Both the position numbers and the translations under genes were made by a program. Below the pieces are notes generated by a model that saw nothing but the letters and a program-made list of their open reading frames with translations, was not told the origin of the DNA and did no database searches. From NCBI GenBank assembly GCA_014904985.1, contig MU129189.1:1-30699 (forward strand): 30,699 nt of DNA, read 5' to 3'. This DNA is from Hydnum rufescens UP504. Taxonomy: Eukaryota > Basidiomycota > Agaricomycetes > Cantharellales > Hydnaceae. Of this stretch, positions 30,401 to 30,699 are shown in pieces; within the stretch, counting starts at the first letter, position 1, and the number at the start of each line of letters is the position of its first letter.

Positions 30401-30699
30401 ATTGATGGGATTAGCCAGCACCACACACTAAATTCAAAGGGAGCCAGGCTTACTGCCTAGGTTGTCACAGTCATCCAGAGATGTATGAGCCAGTGATTGT
30501 GCATCAAGGAGGTATCAATTAGAACTTACATCCTCCATTATTAATGTCACCAAAGAATATATTGGCAGTGACCCACATTGATTAAAGGAAGATCCAAACT
30601 TCATGCTACATTGTCAATGTGGACCAAACAATGTATCAGAGAGTGACCATGCATTAAATTGTAGGAGATTCAGGCTACTTCCTACATTGTCCATGAAGA
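27490..30699. repeat. 76-bp satellite array
   Basis: Core of about 24 regular units from about 27904 to 29730, with a period of 75-76 bp. Each unit carries ATGTTGTGAATGCCACC, AAAAGATGAATCAGCAAGGG, ACAATCCATTGAATTC and TAAGACATCCAGACTTAC. Units to the left (27490-27900) and right (29730 to the window end) are increasingly degenerate but keep CATCTGGACTTAC, TTGTCAATGCCACC and similar words. With a 76-bp period the frame shifts each unit, so small ORFs (for example 29651-29881) are chance products where 75-bp units adjoin. The array continues past the window. Confidence 0.9.

Overview
This window looks like a repeat-dense, gene-poor stretch of nuclear DNA from a filamentous basidiomycete, most likely an agaricomycete. 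The reasons are gag/protease/integrase fragments resembling the Ty3/gypsy lineages common in mushroom-forming fungi, a Ty1/copia reverse transcriptase, short intron-like segments with GTRNGT donors, CTAAC/CTAAT branch sites and YAG acceptors, and short TTAGGG tracts. I find no intact cellular gene. No part of the species call is certain.

Layout. 1-1000 and 6145-8280 hold two tandem arrays of intron-like modules. Each module has a donor, a near-perfect hairpin, a branch site and an acceptor, and the exon-like segment between modules carries its own hairpin close to the next donor. 1000-2400 holds microsatellites, a small hairpin repeat and one decayed ORF. 2400-4542 holds at least three decayed, mutually similar small ORFs in tandem that I do not recognise. 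4543-6144 is a long solo LTR. 8290-9370 is AT-rich spacer and an unrecognised decayed ORF on the minus strand. 9380-10684 is a large palindrome with TTAGGG-like tracts. 10690-18954 is a minus-strand gypsy element (LTR, gag, protease, RNase H, integrase) broken by a second large palindrome made of two LTR fragments (12846-14153), by an AGGTTTAAACC-type repeat block (15950-16640) and by the 9.4-10.7 kb palindrome. 18955-25050 is a second minus-strand gypsy element (LTR, gag, protease), split by a second copy of the solo LTR (20301-21930). 25110-26750 is a plus-strand copia fragment with polypurine tract and LTR start. 27490-30699 is a roughly 76-bp satellite with a regular core and degenerate edges.

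How it fits together. The retroelements are nested and all dead. Five in-frame stops in the copia fragment are TGA at positions where the family normally has arginine, and paired LTR copies differ mainly by CG to TG/CA changes, so CpG-directed mutation (RIP-like or methylation-driven) has shaped the region. The element that explains least easily is the intron-hairpin module array: ten complete modules with conserved splice signals, GAAA-type loops and paired changes in the stems. This is the best candidate for an undescribed system.
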